Positions 41,231 through 52,344 of a stretch of 64,000 nt of DNA are shown in pieces. The stretch comes from Spodoptera frugiperda (taxonomy: Eukaryota > Arthropoda > Insecta > Lepidoptera > Noctuidae). Location of the stretch: NCBI RefSeq assembly GCF_023101765.2, contig NC_064220.1:10230001-10294000 (forward strand), written 5' to 3'. Made by a program: the position numbers and the translations under genes. The notes below the pieces were generated by a model. The model did not search any database, was not told where the DNA came from, and worked only from the letters and a program-made list of their open reading frames with translations. The stretch's first letter is position 1. The number at the start of each line of letters is the position of its first letter.

Positions 41231-41699
41231 GAAAAGGAAAGCAAGCAATAATTCACTACTAATCCCAGAACCAAGAATCTAAAGCCTAATGTAATTTAAA
41301 ACGCCTAAAAACTTAAACAAAAATCCTAACTACAAACAAAATGAAACTTTAATAACATTAAAATCGTATCTATAGGAAAAATCTTGGAAAACACCATTAA
41401 AATGTATTTTTACTATAATTTAGGAGTGATGGACGGCTCGTTCGATAGCTGAAGGAAATGCCATGAATATTACATGGCGTTTCACCTAAATATGGTATAA
41501 TGTAAACAGGTCAAGTTATAATTTTGTGTTGTGGGATGCCGTTGTTATGGGCTCGACTGGCCTCAGCTCTATTTTCTAATGAGTGAAAGTTTTGTATGTA
41601 TAGGTAGGTAGGTAGTTTATGACTTATTGTTGCTGTGGTTGTGGTTTTAGTTCTTAGTAAAATAGGGATGCAAAAAACGCAAAAAGGTTTTAACAGAGA
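41231..41699. other. Unassigned DNA
   Basis: A (GTAG)n run lies at about 41601-41615. Otherwise nothing. Confidence 0.45.
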
Positions 41700-41762
41700 G
41701 GAGTGGAAGGAAGGTAGGTAGGTAGGCCTTTGCCCTGCAGTGGGACGATCATGGCTGAAATA
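41700..41762 (+). repeat. LINE tail scrap with GGTA microsatellite
   Basis: GGTAGGTAGGTAGGCCTTTG followed by CCCTGCAGTGGGACGATCAT resembles the CCTTTGCCCAGCAGTGGGAC end common to lepidopteran LINE repeats. Confidence 0.45.
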
Positions 41763-41857
41763 TAAATCTAAAATAGGGATGATGAAGGGGTATGAAAATT
41801 AAAAATCTATTTAGTTCATCTAAAACATAGGTACGTAGGTATAAGCAGATTATCATT

Positions 41858-41925
41858 TAAACTAGTAGAGCTTGTCTGTGAGTAAACCGTTATTTTCAAT
41901 TACATAATTTAGTAGGAAGATTTTA
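41858..41925. mobile_element. MITE-F right-end scrap
   Basis: AACTAGTAGAGCTTGTCTGT, GAGTAAACCGTTATTTTCAA and ATAATTTAGTAGG. Confidence 0.5.
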
Positions 41926-41943
41926 TAATTAGTTTAGAAGAAT

Positions 41944-42096
41944 CAAGCTGCGGACTACCTAGTGGGTTTACAGAAGTAGTAGAAGATTGACAGGAGTAGG
42001 AACGGGTGGTTTTTAGTCAGTAAGAGTCTGACACTCCCTCTCGCCTCGCCCAAAGCGAGAGAAGTCATTGGATGATTTTCCCACCACACAAAAAAG
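41944..42096 (+). repeat. SINE-A copy with altered head
   Basis: CTGCGGACTACCTAGTGGGT, then AGAAGTAGTAGAAGATTGAC in place of GGGGCTCCGGCTCGAAAAG, then the normal core. Ends TTTTCCCACCACACAAAAAAG. Confidence 0.75.
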
Positions 42097-42657
42097 ACTC
42101 AAGAGTTCTGGTCAACACGATCCTAAAGACAATTCTGATAACAATTAACATTTCAATAAAGCTATTGTTGTCACCTTCTTCAACTCAGTAAAATACAAAA
42201 ATCCGTGTTATAAATAGCAAAGTATCGTATTCAAGTGCTAATAAATATACTTCAGATAATAAGAAACATTATAAAAAGCCCATAAAGTGATATAATCTGC
42301 AATTTTCATTAGCTTTTATTACTCGTACAGTTGGCAGCAAAATTTTAAACGATACTTGAGAAAATGTTACGTTGGATTTGTATCAAAAGTAGTTTCCTTT
42401 ATTCTGTAAACAAAAAGTATTACTACCAGTACCAGTGATATATAGTTAATGCTCTGTAGTCGATAATAATTACTAGATATTCAAAATTAAGAGACAGTCA
42501 CACCAAAACAAGATCATTATGTGTATCGGCTTACTCACGTAATTGTCTGACGAGTCATTCGAGTAATTTCAAGGCACACTGGGGACTTATATTTATGAGC
42601 AACATTGCGCAACACATGACACGACGCGGCAAACATTACAGTACCTAAGTACGAGTT
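42097..42657. other. Unassigned DNA
   Basis: No element recognised. Confidence 0.45.
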
Positions 42658-42735
42658 AGTTTTACGTTTAACTAGATCGAAATGTTGTTTAATTGGAATA
42701 GGCCAATCAAAACGCCGAACGCGGTAATGTTTCAT
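42658..42735 (-). mobile_element. MITE-H half copy
   Basis: AGTACGAGTTAGTTTTACGT, GGCCAATCAAAACGCCGAAC and GCGG correspond to the reverse strand of 61711-61842, with the far arm missing. Confidence 0.6.
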
Positions 42736-43199
42736 TCTCCTCTAATCATAATACGAGTAGCAATTGTAAATAAATTTAAAAATAATATTTTTGTGTGTAT
42801 ACTGACTTTTATCGCGAACTGTACAGTGTACATTGAATACAAACTTACGATCTGATCGTAAACGACAAACCACTTCATCTCGTACTTTGTAACAACGTGA
42901 GATATTAATGTCCTGCATTTATTATTATAAAGTCGTGTGTACGATATAACAGCCCCGGGATACCTGTATACGGGATTTTATGGAGTAACAAAATCATTAA
43001 ACATACTTTTTTATCTTGTTTTTAGGTTGATCAAGAAGTGCGACTAATTTTTTTGTTAGAGATGCTGCTATAGATATGTTTTTTTAATGGGACAAGCCCG
43101 CCACAGCCTTCCAAAACCGCTGCACAGCACAGCTGAAAAGAAATGAGACATGGATACCTGTCCCCAGAGCTGCGGGCTGCCCTGCGTTAACACTAAAAA
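42736..43199. other. Unassigned DNA
   Basis: 43090-43190 is GC-richer (CCGCCACAGCCTTCCAAAAC, CAGAGCTGCGGGCTGCCCTG) and could be extra head sequence of the following SINE-B or an old retroelement. I cannot decide. Confidence 0.35.
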
Positions 43200-43475
43200 C
43201 TCGACCGGAGTAATACCACGGCCTCACAGAAAACCGACGTGAAACAACGCTTGCGTTGTGTTTCGTTGTGTGAGTGAGGTTACCGGAGGCCCAATTCCCC
43301 CCTTCCCAATCTTCCCCATCCCTTCCCGAACAACAACCCTTAAATTCCTAACTCCCAAAAAGCCGGTAACGCACTTGTAAAGCCTCTGGTGTTTCAAGTG
43401 TCCATGGGCGGCGGCGATTGCTTACCATCAGGTAATACGTCTGCTCGATTACCGGCATGTCCCAAAAAAAAAAAA
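43200..43475 (+). repeat. SINE-B copy, nearly full
   Basis: TCGACCGGAGTAATACCACG, CGACGTGAAACAACGCTTGC, TGTGAGTGAGGTTACCGGAG and GGCGGCGGCGATTGCTTACC, with a 12-A tail. It lacks the first 30 bases (GGGAGAGCCATGCTTCGG). Confidence 0.85.
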
Positions 43476-43480
43476 CAACC

Positions 43481-43570
43481 GGATTGTTCTTGTCAGTAAG
43501 AGTCTGATACTGCCTCTCACGTCGCCTAAGGCGGGAGAAGACATTGGACGATATTCCACCCTCAAAAAAG
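43481..43570 (+). repeat. SINE-A 3' half
   Basis: GTCAGTAAGAGTCTGATACT, GTCGCCTAAGGCGGGAGAAG and CCACCCTCAAAAAAG. It begins 5 bp after the SINE-B A tail, in the same orientation. Confidence 0.8.
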
Positions 43571-43611
43571 TATCTATATCTCACTTCACACAGTTCCATT
43601 TTTATATGGGA

Positions 43612-43977
43612 CTAGCGGACCCGACAGACGTTGTCCTGTCTACACGTTAATTTGAAAATTTTAAACTTTTTTAATAAGCTAAAACATTCTGGACCTTTTT
43701 GATGAAAATTATTATTCAAATGTTATGACAATATCTAACGTCATTAATATTTGACACTGCGATGGTAGCGCCGTCAGTCGGATCCGATGTAAAACATTCC
43801 AAAATCAACAACTATTAATAAATTAAAAATTAATTAAAAAAACATTGTCCAGCGGACAAAATTGCGAATCTAAACCATTCTCAGATCCTCTTGAACACAC
43901 ACAAACAGTTTCATCAAAATCGGTCTAGTCGTTTAAGAGGAGTTCAGTGACATACACACGTACAGAAGAATTATATA
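43612..43977. mobile_element. LINE-like relic between 9-bp direct repeats
   Basis: Flanked by TATATGGGA at 43603-43611 and 43978-43986. Begins CTAGCGGACCCGACAGACGT and contains GAACACACACAAACAGTTTC, ATCAAAATCGGTCTAGTCGT and CACACGTACAGAAGAATTA. This is a widespread lepidopteran retroelement end. The direct repeats fit a target-site duplication. No frame. Confidence 0.65.
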
Positions 43978-44007
43978 TATATGGGATAAATACATATAAT
44001 GTGACTC

Positions 44008-44072
44008 GTCTAGTGTTGCAAATTTCCATGGGCGGTGCCGATCGCTAAACATCGGGTGACCCGCCTGCTCAA
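44008..44072 (+). repeat. SINE-B/LINE tail relic
   Basis: TTTCCATGGGCGGTGCCGAT and CATCGGGTGACCCGCCTGCT. The GCCGATCGCTAAACAT variant is closer to the LINE tail (GCTGATCGCTTACCA) than to SINE-B. Confidence 0.55.
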
Positions 44073-44400
44073 AAGTATATCATTTTCTGGGACACTAAAC
44101 TGTGTAAAAAAAATAACGTTCGGTATATCATATTTAAATTCAATCCACATCACTCTAATCCCGTTTCCCGGGACTACTCACATCACAGTCCGCTACAACC
44201 TTTACAACTTTAGAAGCAGTATAATAATTGTCCTACATTGACGTAGCCACACCCGCGTATTGGCCGTGGCAAACACATTTGATACAAATACAAGTACTAC
44301 AGTGGACTTACATAATGTTTGTGTTTATACCAGTAAATATATATTATAAGAACTTGTAGTTTAATCCGTCTCGTTGATCGAGAGCAAATCTGTACCCTTA
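44073..44400. other. Unassigned DNA
   Basis: No element recognised. Confidence 0.4.
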
Positions 44401-44454
44401 GTTTGAGTTTGCTTTACTTTCAAAGTAATCGAAACGAAACCGCGTTCGGCGCTT
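44401..44454 (+). mobile_element. MITE-H left arm, cut by SINE-B
   Basis: GTTTGAGTTTGCTTTACTTT and CGAAACCGCGTTCGGCGCTT, then direct passage into the T-run of SINE-B. Confidence 0.6.
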
Positions 44455-44747
44455 TTTTATGGTATAAGCTGGTAAACTAGCGGATCACCTGATAGCAAGT
44501 AATCACCGCCGCCCATGGACACACCTAACACCAGATGCGTTACAAATGCGTTGCCGGCCTTTTGGGGGTTAAGAATTTAATGATTTTTGGAGAATTGGAG
44601 GGAAATGGAGAGGGAGCTAATTGGGGGCTAAAGGGAGTAACCTCACTCACACAACGAAATACAACGCAACGTCGGATTTCTATAGGGCCGTGGTATCACT
44701 CCGGTCGTACCCACCCACTCGTGCCGAAGCATGGCTCTCCCACACTA
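44455..44747 (-). repeat. SINE-B copy, full length
   Basis: TTATGGTATAAGCTGGTAAA, TCACCGCCGCCCATGGACAC, GTTGCCGGCCTTTTGGGGGT and CCGAAGCATGGCTCTCCCAC. GCAAGCGTTGTTTCACGTCGG is reduced to GCAACGTCGG. Confidence 0.85.
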
Positions 44748-45070
44748 AGTTCTACAAGTAAAATATAATAATTTGAAAAATAACGGAACATCGGGAAACC
44801 CCGTACATACATTTGTGTACAAAATGTCGTAAGATAAAGCCAGTAACAAGCCTAGCGGTTCCTTGCGTGCAGTACGTTATGACTTTATAAGGCAGGTACA
44901 CATGTACTGACGATTAGCAACTATGTTCTTTTAGGATTACTTGAATTCACGTCTTTTATTATAGAAGTAGAAGTGAACAGGGCTCATACTAAATGTATTA
45001 CCCAGTTTTAGACAGTTTTGTTATGAGATTAGCATACATTTGATTTTGTAATAAAGGTATTTTGCTATAT
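44748..45070. other. Unassigned DNA
   Basis: Nothing recognised. Confidence 0.45.
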
Positions 45071-45134
45071 ATCATCATTATTATCATTTCAGCTATAAGA
45101 CGTCCACTGCTTAACACAGACCTCTCCCAGTAAC
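45071..45134 (+). repeat. Old LINE-like dispersed repeat
   Basis: TATCATCATTATTATCATTT then AGACGTCCACTGCTTAACAC and AGACCTCTCCC, the same family as 17938-18112. Confidence 0.5.
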
Positions 45135-46012
45135 TTACTATACAATAGAAACAAAACCAGGAATCCATAATGGTGTCACTGAAACCAGAGGCTTTAGAAT
45201 GGACATAATATTTTGCCAGATTTAGGCATCTAAAACTAAGATCTTGATTCAGAATCTCTTTGACCACTGTAAACGATATTAAAAAGGTTCGGAAAGCGGT
45301 ATTTTAAAATGTGACTAATCAGTCTCACTCTACCTCAGAATTACGTTACGTTGTCATACTATCATGTGTACCTTAGCATGCGGTTTTTAAAAATCAAATG
45401 TTGTTTAGGTAAACTTCCTACACCTTTTTACTTATTTATAATATCATTGATTGTAATCATTAAACCATTGAGGATTAATTCAGGGGTAGGACTTACACAG
45501 TGGTGTATCTTCTAAAGCATAAATTAGTTCATTGGCTTTACATAACATCCATATCATGGAAAAATCTCGTAATTTTAACGTTCAACCGAACACGTAAGGC
45601 CTTTAAAATCTTCGGCTTGCGTGACCTAACCCATAATTTCTAACGTTTATGACTTAACCCAATCAAAAATGTCTGCGTAAAGTAAAAATCACGTCGACTG
45701 TGTATTTCTAGCTTAGAACGGGCACAACAACTCGCTAAATGCTAGATTCATATTAGATATGCCATGTTAACATACAGATAAATAATAATTATTTGTTGAT
45801 CCTTTTGACCGTAGTACAAGAAAATTGGAGAAGTTTTACTTAAACCAATCCTGGTTTAGTAAATTAAAAACTCAATCAAATTTATAAATTCTAGTTTCTG
45901 TTATTGTTAATGTAAATACATAATATATGTTGGTGTGTGTTACAGAATCTTATCATTTTTCTCATAATAAAAATGCACCCTTATAAACCTTATAATGTAA
46001 TATATTTTAACT
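45135..46012. other. Unassigned DNA
   Basis: No element recognised. Confidence 0.45.
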
Positions 46013-46112
46013 GACTACAAAAAAGAAAGTTCTCGGTTTGACGTGTGTTTGTATGTTTGTGCGTGATTAGCGTTTAGCTGAAGCGATTTTGATGCGGTTT
46101 TCAACATAGTAT
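46013..46112 (+). repeat. Repeat-P copy
   Basis: AACTGACTACAAAAAAGAAA, GTTCTCGGTTTGACGTG and TGTTTGTATGTTTGTGCGTG; compare AACCGACTTCCCAAAAAGGA at 61.07 kb. The reverse scrap GAACCTCCTTTTTGTAAAGC lies at 57.8 kb. Confidence 0.5.
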
Positions 46113-46229
46113 TTTTTGGTTTTAGGGATATTACTTGACTTAAAAATTAAAAGTGTTAATGAATATTGAAGGCAGTTCCCTATTTTCTAAACAAGTATTG
46201 ATTTTCTGTTCTATAATTTAATTAAATGA

Positions 46230-46553
46230 CTACAATAGAAATAATAATATGATTGCGTAACTTGTAAAATATTTACTAAAGCAAACTATTGGATTAGTCT
46301 GCGAGCAATCCTTTAATAGTGTTTCTATACATAGCCCACAACCAAAATAGTTTGACTCCAAATTGCAGCTCAATGCTGAAATGCTTTTCATAGTTATCCT
46401 TCTGCCAATAATATCAGATAGTGACACTTGTAACATCTTACCACAGTGTTGGAGGTCCATTTCAATCGTTATGCAAATTTCTAGAAGGTCCAGTGTTCTT
46501 GTCAATTTAAGATTGTACATTAACGAGTAATACTTGGATAATCTTATGTCCAA
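46230..46553 (-). other. Unrecognised 107-codon frame
   Basis: Starts with Met and has Cys spread through it (EICITI, LQHCGKML, SALSCNLE, FGCGLCIE, LKDCSQ) and a hydrophobic end (YAIILLFLL). It lies outside any repeat I can define, which makes it slightly better than other chance frames. No domain, no splice sites at sensible places and ordinary codon content, so most likely non-coding. Confidence 0.15.
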
Positions 46554-46693
46554 ACCAGTTTAAGGTGTGATGTTATTATGAAACTTTGTAGTAATGTCCT
46601 CTTTAACATTTTCTTATGGTGCAGAAATGATATCTGATATTTTCATCTTTATTTCTAGTAGTTAGTTGTAGATGGAGATTGTTATCATAGTTA

Positions 46694-47025
46694 GTGTGCT
46701 TTTCTACCAGAGATGTGCTATGTAGTTATGTTGCGAGGGTGTAATAGCTAAGCTGTGAAACTATGTGACCGTTTCCACTGATATTAAGCTATGTAGCTGT
46801 GCGAGGAATATGCTCAGCGCGAGGCTCCGGCTCCGGCGCAGCGAGTCGAGTATGAGATGTATCGATAGTATAGCACGCATCTTTCCATATGATTGGTGGA
46901 AAAACATAGCTTAGCGGAGTTCGTTTCCACAACTGCTAAACTATTTGTACCAATGAATATGATTGGTGGAAGCCAAACGCATCCACAGCAACGTAGCATA
47001 ACACATCTCTGGTGGAAAAGCACTC
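46694..47025 (+). mobile_element. MITE-D, complete, with TTA target repeats
   Basis: Ends GTGTGCTTTTCTACCAGAG and CTCTGGTGGAAAAGCACTC are inverted with 17 of 19 matches. They sit between TTA at 46691-46693 and TTA at 47026-47028. TTA-type 3-bp duplications are typical of PIF/Harbinger elements. A GC-rich insertion AGCGCGAGGCTCCGGCTCCG (about 46816-46845) interrupts the family sequence. No transposase. Confidence 0.8.
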
Positions 47026-47028
47026 TTA

Positions 47029-47985
47029 GGGGTCAGGTTAGTAGGTAGATTGTAGACAGCACTAATTCTTGGCGAGAATCGACTTAATCACAATATTTTA
47101 CATTCCTCTGTAGCAATGAAGTCCATCTCCTCAATAATATTCGAACAAGAACATACTGCTGAACAGCTATCCGTTTTAAGACATCATCATATTTTATTTC
47201 CTCAATAAATTACCATACTACCGCCGTTCCAGGGTCAGAATGACCCAGAGCCTTAAAATACAGACTTGCCATCCCATCACTCTCCCTGACCTGCTCAAGA
47301 ACAGGTTAAGCAGGGAACTCTTTAGGAGTAGAATACCAGTTTGATATAGACAGTAATTTTGAAAATACCTTAGTAGTAGACCTATTATAACTTATACGTT
47401 TTACGTCATTCAAAGCAGTTTTTGAAGTCGCAAGTAGGTAAAAACGTTAGGTGCAATGTAGATGTGTGCTATCTTCGTTTCGGATCGTGTATTTTATAGT
47501 CTTTGGTGTAAAACGTTGAATGTTGCAGTGTTTTCTATTGGCAGATTCTGCCCACGGTTGCAGATTGGCATTTGTTTTGCATTTTATTCGAGGATCTCTT
47601 AGTACCGTTGGGAGAGAGATAAGCCTGTCATAGGCTACTGTTAACGCCTTTGGTTTATGGGACAAAGTATGTGGTAGCTATGACAATATTAGATATTCGA
47701 GCTGAAGTGTCCTGTTAGTCGTCCTTGCAAAATTATCGTGTTTTTCGACTTTCAACCTCAATAGTAGTAGCTGTAGAGTTTAGATTTGTATCTGGTGTTA
47801 CATTGTGATGACTTAGCGTTACTGGCTGCAACTATGTATATCTGTTGAGATATATCTGTTTATGAAAATCGGGAAAGTTGTATGGTGAAGGTTCATCCAG
47901 TTCCTGAGTTTGTCGTAAGAGCTGAGGAGGTTTTCAGAGACTTAAACCTTTTAAACCTATGATATATTTCTAACAAGCTTATCAA
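47029..47985. other. Unassigned DNA with two small hairpins
   Basis: 47220-47330 holds GGGTCAGAATGACCC and CCTGCTCAAGAACAGGTTAA then GCAGG, each a short hairpin, in a mildly GC-richer block. Family unknown. Confidence 0.4.
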
Positions 47986-48276
47986 GGGAGAGCCATGCTT
48001 CGGCACGAATTGGTCGGCTCGACCGTCTCGAGCCGGCTTCGTCGGAGTGATACCACGGCCTTACGGAAAACAGACGTGAAACAACGCTTGCGTTGTGTGA
48101 TTGAGGTTAGCGGAGGTCTAATTATCCCCTTCAGCAACCCTTAAATACCTAACCCCTAAAAGGCCGGCAACACACTTGTATAACGACTTCTGCTGTTTCT
48201 GGTGTTAATGCGGCGGCGATTGCTTACCATCAGGTGATCCTTCTACTTGTTTACCGATTTATACCACAAAGAAAGC
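47986..48276 (+). repeat. SINE-B copy with head duplication
   Basis: GGGAGAGCCATGCTTCGGCA, then GGTCGGCTCGACCGTCTCGA and GCCGGCTTCGTCGGAGTGAT. The CGGCTCGACCG segment has been expanded. The tail CCACAAAGAAAG is degraded. Confidence 0.8.
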
Positions 48277-48851
48277 CTACCAAGTGTGGAGATTAAGTAC
48301 AGCAAGCTATATGCTTGTACGCAGAGGAAGACCATGGTCCACAATTTAGCATTAGGCTGTCACGGGCTATTGACGCTGATGTCAACAAGGTATGCTTATG
48401 ATAACGTGAAAGCGCGTAGATAAGTCTATTAAACGCAAAATGGTAGTAATCTATCTAATATAGTCCTCGATTTCATTATAAACGTTTTGCCTGCAGCGTT
48501 TCTGTAACAAGTCTGTCTATATCTTCAAGCTTTATAAGACAGATTTCATTTCCAATGAATAGTTTTTGTGTAAACCAGTGGTTTTCACTATAACTAGCTG
48601 CTTTCTAAGTGATGCCGCGATGGTTGGTCAGTGCTAGCTGCCGATGTCTTTAAAATTACATTACGGTGTAGTGTGTATGGTTTTGACGTGGAATGACATG
48701 TTGGTATTAGTGAAAAAATAAGACAGCTGATATAATAAGGTAAGGGTCGGTAGGCAGAGGAGATATTCAATGTAGCACCCACTTTTCATCATTTATGTTT
48801 AAGTTTACGTAGTAAGGGTTCACCCAGGCTATTGTCGTAATTATATCGGAC
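48277..48851. other. Unassigned DNA
   Basis: No element recognised. Confidence 0.45.
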
Positions 48852-48963
48852 GGCCGTAATTATGCCGAGTGCGATTTAAGCAAGTGCAACTATCAGACAA
48901 GGGGTCTCGGGTTCATTTCTCGGGACGGGCAAAGTATTGCTGGGCTTTTTTCGGACTTTCGGG
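48852..48963 (+). repeat. SINE-C 5' part
   Basis: AAGCAAGTGCAACTATCAGA, CAAGGGGTCTCGGGTTCATT (box B with one change) and GTATTGCTGGGCTTTTTTCG. Confidence 0.65.
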
Positions 48964-49299
48964 GGATAGTCAATCTATTTTATTTAAAACGTAAAATGAA
49001 TGTAATATTGTTTTGATATGATAACAATTTACGTAATAACTTAAGACATAAGGTTCCTTAAGTATGGACGATATAAAATAACCGTCCTATTATTAGGTAT
49101 ATGAAGCACACAACTTTTTACGGTTGTAAAACTGAGGACTTGTTTTTTTACAGGATGTTTTTAATGGTATTGGATGTTACCGAAACCTTTACAGATATAA
49201 AATGGGATTGAGTGGTTTCAACCAACGAAGCTATCCTGAAAAAAAAAACCTATTAGCAACATTTTACCCAAATAAAAACATCAACGATATCACAAACAG
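48964..49299. other. Unassigned A+T-rich DNA
   Basis: Nothing recognised. Confidence 0.45.
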
Positions 49300-49455
49300 C
49301 TGACAATCTTGCGGCCACCAGTCCAGGCAAGCTATTGCATATAATTACCCAGGCCATCGGATATGGCGCTATACTCCCGGCTTCAACTAACGGACTAACA
49401 TCCTCAATTAGCCAGCTTCCTAGGTCCTAGACCGAGTTCCTGGGATTACTGTATT
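49300..49455. other. GC-balanced block, unassigned
   Basis: CTTGCGGCCACCAGTCCAGG, CCAGGCCATCGGATATGGCG and CAGCTTCCTAGGTCCTAGAC stand out by composition. Stops occur in all frames, so it is not an intact exon. It could be an old retroelement piece or a conserved non-coding segment. Confidence 0.3.
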
Positions 49456-51755
49456 AGCACTTAATTATTTAACATGTTTCGCCTTGTTTGATATTGTTAG
49501 TGTACTTACTTGTTATGTTACCTGCAAAATATTAATTACTCTTGCTTCTAAAATTCCTATTGTGTATATTGTTGCTCTTATTACATACTCTGGTTATGTT
49601 TCTTAAGTATATTTAGCAATTTCTTGTTGTTATTTTTATGGTTAATACAGCCGCTTTCCGAGTAGATGACTTATTTTTGACGGACTTTAAAAGACGAACT
49701 TTAAGGAACGAAAAAATCACAGTGTGGGGCAACGTTTAAAAAAAATCTCAAGAAAATATTTGGTACATCGAAACTAGATACCATAACTTAAGTTAATATA
49801 AAACCCATACAACAGCTACCAGTATGTATATAAACAGACATTTTCAAAGCCTCATATTGAATACAGCAATCAGCCTTCGTCCATCAACATATTATGTAGT
49901 ACATAGAAACAAACACACATAAAAACATATGTTTTTCTAAATATAACCTCGATGAACAGAAGGTATGTCAAGCTATACGAAACCAATATAAGTTGACCGT
50001 CAAATGTGCGGAAAGATTATACAAAGCGAGACCATGGTAAACTGGTTATGTATTTCTCGATATGTCACCGTGTGAACTAAGTGATAACTGCAACATAGTA
50101 TTTTATTACACCATTTACTTAAAGTGGGTCAGTAGTAGTGTTTAGAGTATACAATATTATTAGTTCTGTGATTTCTATGAATGCTGGTTTACGTACGTAA
50201 ATAGATTTTTGTACAACGGTTACAGAAATAGTTACGTGCGTGAGTAAGCCGAAAAACATAATAAATTAATTTAGTATGTTTCACGAAAGTTTTAATATTA
50301 TGAACATATAAAAGTATGTACCTATTAGAACTTAAGATGGGATATTCACCATGTTTATTAATGTCTATGAGTTTCCGATATTTCGGCATTGTTGCAAGCG
50401 CCATGATCACGGATAAACTGGAGTATATGCGGGTGGATGTTTATGAGGAGATTTCTAGTTAGTTTTTTGCTAACGACATCGCTACCACTATCACTTGTAT
50501 CACTTGAAAATATCCCGTCTTAAGTTCTAATGTTAGTGTTAGTGACCAAGTCAGTTTAAAAACTTATATAAGTACCCTTAACTCAAAATTTCGACATACC
50601 TTTACCGTATTATCAAACCATCAATAAATACATAGAAGTAAATAACAGAATTGTATATACTGGTACCTAAACCACTCACTAAGCAGTAAGGAGCTCACGA
50701 TCTGACGTTATATTGCAATCTAACCACGAAGCCTATACTTAGCTATTTCGAGCAGTTTACTGATAAGTGCTTATAGTACGTCTAATATGTACTATCGGTG
50801 AAGTTTATTGGTGTCCAAGTGAAATAACTCGTGACTATGTACAGTCGAGTAAGTTGTTTGGTAAGCAGGTAAATGAAAATTGATTTGATACAGGAGAGTA
50901 GTTTTTTACTCGAATCGCCAGTAGCAGTGCGTCAGACTATGAACCTCTAGCATGGCTTGAAAGTAGATAGTCTAGTTCCTCGTCAAATAATTAGGTGAAT
51001 AATAATTGATTTTCGGACTACATTTGGGCTCGGATGACTACACTTACTTGGTCATTAATTTATTATCTTTCTGAGCTTTCCACTAAGATAGCGAACAGCG
51101 ATATTCATCAGTTACCATTTCTTATGGACGACTTAATCAGAGGTATCTTTCACATTCAATTACCGAGCGTCAAAAAACAACTTTACGTTTTTCGAAAAAC
51201 ATATAAAACTGGCATAGATACGGCATTTGTGACGAATTATTTAATGATCATATCTAATTATTTTTCATACACTTACAAGACAACATTTGGGATCGTATCG
51301 TTTTAAATAGGTATTATTAAGCATCTAAACACATACTTCTAATATAAGTTGCATAATAAGGGCTTAGGGTACAATTTAAATTCAACGACTGTACTTTAGG
51401 TACGTAGGCTATGTATGACGTAATATGGGAAGCTTGAGTTGCGAGAAATGCTTGGAAGGCGAATAATTAATGATTAAATCGTTTCTGTGGTGCTGTCGGG
51501 TACTGAATTGTTGAAAGTATTCGATTCATACTGGTTTAGTTATAAGTAGGTACAAGACTATTGTAGCGTTTAGGAGCGAAGATATAGCAATGTAAGTTAA
51601 AACTTTAATGAAAGTTGCCGAAAGAAAACATTAAACAATATCCTAAAATAAAAAGGAGGGTTTGTGTGAGATGTTGTACGAAAGACAAAGGAGTTTGTGA
51701 TGATATCTTATCTGGTAGAAAGCCAAAAAAAGAGTGACCTAAGTAAAAGCAGAAA
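49456..51755. other. Unassigned 2.3-kb stretch, no repeat seen
   Basis: The longest part of the window with no copy of any family listed here. A 90-codon frame (51034-51306, +) has no motif I know. Short fragments CACAGTGTGGGGCAACGTTT (49721) recall the SINE-G tail. Confidence 0.4.
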
Positions 51756-51950
51756 GTGTGGGAGAACGATGTGTCGGCACGAATGGGTCGCCTCGACCAC
51801 GACCTCTCAGAAAACTGACGTGAAATGACACTTGCGTTGTGTTATTTTGTGTACGTAAAATTCGAAGGCTCTATTACGTTCTAATCCCCGTCCCAACAAC
51901 TTCTAAATTACTAACTCCCAGGCCGGTAGACGCTGGTGTCCATGGCGACA
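51756..51950 (+). repeat. SINE-B copy, diverged, tail lost
   Basis: GTGTGGGAGAACGATGTGTC, GGCACGAATGGGTCGCCTCG and GACGTGAAATGACACTTGCG. It stops at GGTGTCCATGGCGAC. Confidence 0.7.
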
Positions 51951-52344
51951 TAAACAATATTATCAATAATATGCAGATACGAAATTATCATCATTTTCGG
52001 TCGTGTGAAGTCCAATGAGGAACAAAGACCTCTCCTAATCCGAACTCACCAACATAATATTACACCATCTACAACCAAGTTTCCCATACTTTCAATGGTG
52101 AACAACCATGGTTCATTGGCGCCATTAGCACCCAATAACCGAATCATTTTGCTAATCAAATGTTCATCCACCATGCTATGCAGTATGGGCACACAGAAAT
52201 CGATGGGTCACGCAAATAATGGTAGAAATATTTAACAATTCGTTCCCTTTTAGAAACGCCGGCCGGTTCAACGGAACTCCACAGTGGTGTCGACACGCAA
52301 CCTCTATGAAATTCCATTTACATATTTTTGGAATTTTCTAGAAG
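51951..52344. other. Unassigned DNA
   Basis: The 76-codon frame 52005-52235 (+) has no recognisable motif. Confidence 0.4.

Noticed and set aside
40888..41274. 128-codon minus-strand frame
   Set aside because: Covers the SINE-A/SINE-B chimera read backwards; not a protein gene.
51034..51306. 90-codon frame as a host exon
   Set aside because: No motif, no good splice sites at the edges and codon use like the surrounding DNA.
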